A DNA stretch of 64,000 nucleotides. Source: Nodosilinea sp. LEGE 06152. GTDB lineage: Bacteria > Cyanobacteriota > Cyanobacteriia > Phormidesmidales > Phormidesmidaceae. The stretch covers positions 61,748 to 125,747 of the forward strand of contig NZ_JADEWR010000001.1 in assembly GCF_015207525.1 (NCBI RefSeq), given 5' to 3'. A program made the translations under genes and the position numbers. The notes under the pieces were generated by a model. That model was not told where the DNA came from. It saw only the letters and a program-made list of their open reading frames with translations, and ran no database searches. Each line of letters starts with the position of its first letter. Positions within the stretch are counted from its first letter, which is position 1. This document shows positions 63,793-64,000 of this stretch, piece by piece.

Positions 63793-64000
63793 ATGGCATT
63801 GTGCGGCCCCAGCGGCGTTGATAACGCTGGCCCCTGGGGGCTGGTGATTGCAACTCAGGCCAACTATTACCGAGTCAAGTTGGACACAGCTGCGCCCGAC
63901 GCGGTTATGTCTGATGCGGCTGTGCCCTTCAAGACGTCCGGAGGCGTTTTGCTGTGCACCCGACGAGCACGGCTTAAGAAAACTGGCCAACAGGTGATGG
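63793..64000 (+). CDS. rsgA: Ribosome small subunit GTPase RsgA (3' end outside window)
   Basis: The first 69 codons of a gene that runs out of the window. The reading starts at ATG 63793, 3 bp after the TusA-like stop. Translation gives WGLVIATQANYYRVKLD and GVLLCTRRARLKKTGQQVM, the OB-fold N terminus of RsgA/YjeQ, a circularly permuted GTPase that matures the 30S subunit. The GTPase part lies beyond the edge, so the assignment rests on the N-terminal pattern and on the grpE-dnaK-dnaJ-tusA context. Confidence 0.8.
   Translation, partial: MALCGPSGVDNAGPWGLVIATQANYYRVKLDTAAPDAVMSDAAVPFKTSGGVLLCTRRARLKKTGQQVM

Noticed and set aside
1..64000. CRISPR array, transposase, prophage or biosynthetic gene cluster
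   Set aside because: None seen. The only tandem repeats are the 8-bp tracts and short AT motifs, without spacers, and no integrase or transposase motif was found.

Overview
The window is an ordinary-looking stretch of cyanobacterial chromosome. The evidence is a set of cyanobacterial marker genes: the ndhA-ndhI-ndhG-ndhE cluster and ndhH of the photosynthetic NDH-1 complex, ycf3 for photosystem I assembly, rpaB, an hpf/lrtA-type gene, a homogentisate phytyltransferase, a BvdR-like biliverdin reductase and a DnaK2-type chaperone. The octamer GCGATCGC (HIP1) recurs throughout, for example at 1423-1430, 2488-2495 and 12886-12893. Large PAS-rich hybrid kinases, an SLH/WG-repeat surface protein and short intergenic palindromes suit a filamentous or Leptolyngbya/Nodosilinea-like lineage, but that placement is inference. 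I saw no rRNA, tRNA, CRISPR array, transposase, integrase or prophage gene.

Layout. 1-8.4 kb: two PAS-rich hybrid histidine kinases (the first cut by the window edge) flank a DJ-1/PfpI gene, followed by small proteins, one an acidic lipoprotein. 8.6-16.5 kb: a GpgS-type glycosyltransferase, an unnamed anchored coiled-coil protein, a DUF2805 protein, ndhH, an HTH regulator, cysH, an allantoinase-like deacetylase and a HEPN/MNT (HepT-MntA-like) pair. 16.5-19.7 kb: a complete TRAP transporter whose binding protein is convergent to its permeases. 19.9-25.5 kb: gatC, ycf3, an unnamed small protein, NAD kinase and the ndhA-I-G-E operon. 25.8-33.5 kb: lactate permease, citrate synthase, BvdR-like reductase, YheT-like hydrolase and the SLH/WG protein. 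33.5-45.9 kb: DUF4870 protein, HhoA/HtrA-type protease, glycerol kinase, a dialkylglycine-decarboxylase-like PLP enzyme, an orphan OmpR-type regulator, DUF924 protein, metallophosphoesterase, DciA, LipB, Hpf, glutaredoxin and RadA. 46.1-54.4 kb: rpaB; plsX-fabH-fabD-plsC (fatty acid initiation and phosphatidate synthesis); a DUF2288 protein overlapping an AI-2E family protein; homogentisate phytyltransferase with a geranylgeranyl-reductase-like protein. 54.5-59.1 kb: pilB-pilT-pilC for type IV pili. 59.4-64 kb: grpE-dnaK-dnaJ-tusA and the first part of rsgA.

The genes form small operons linked to photosynthetic electron transport, lipid and prenyl-lipid synthesis, pili, stress chaperones and redox repair. 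No large accessory island is visible. The less ordinary items are: a HEPN protein whose catalytic His appears replaced by Arg; a 95-bp intergenic element present twice in opposite orientation; a family of GTAGGGGCA palindromes; G-rich 8-bp tandem tracts directly upstream of two unrelated genes; a low-complexity in-frame insertion in radA; and the TRAP gene orientation. All calls come from reading the sequence and remembered family features. No database search was run.
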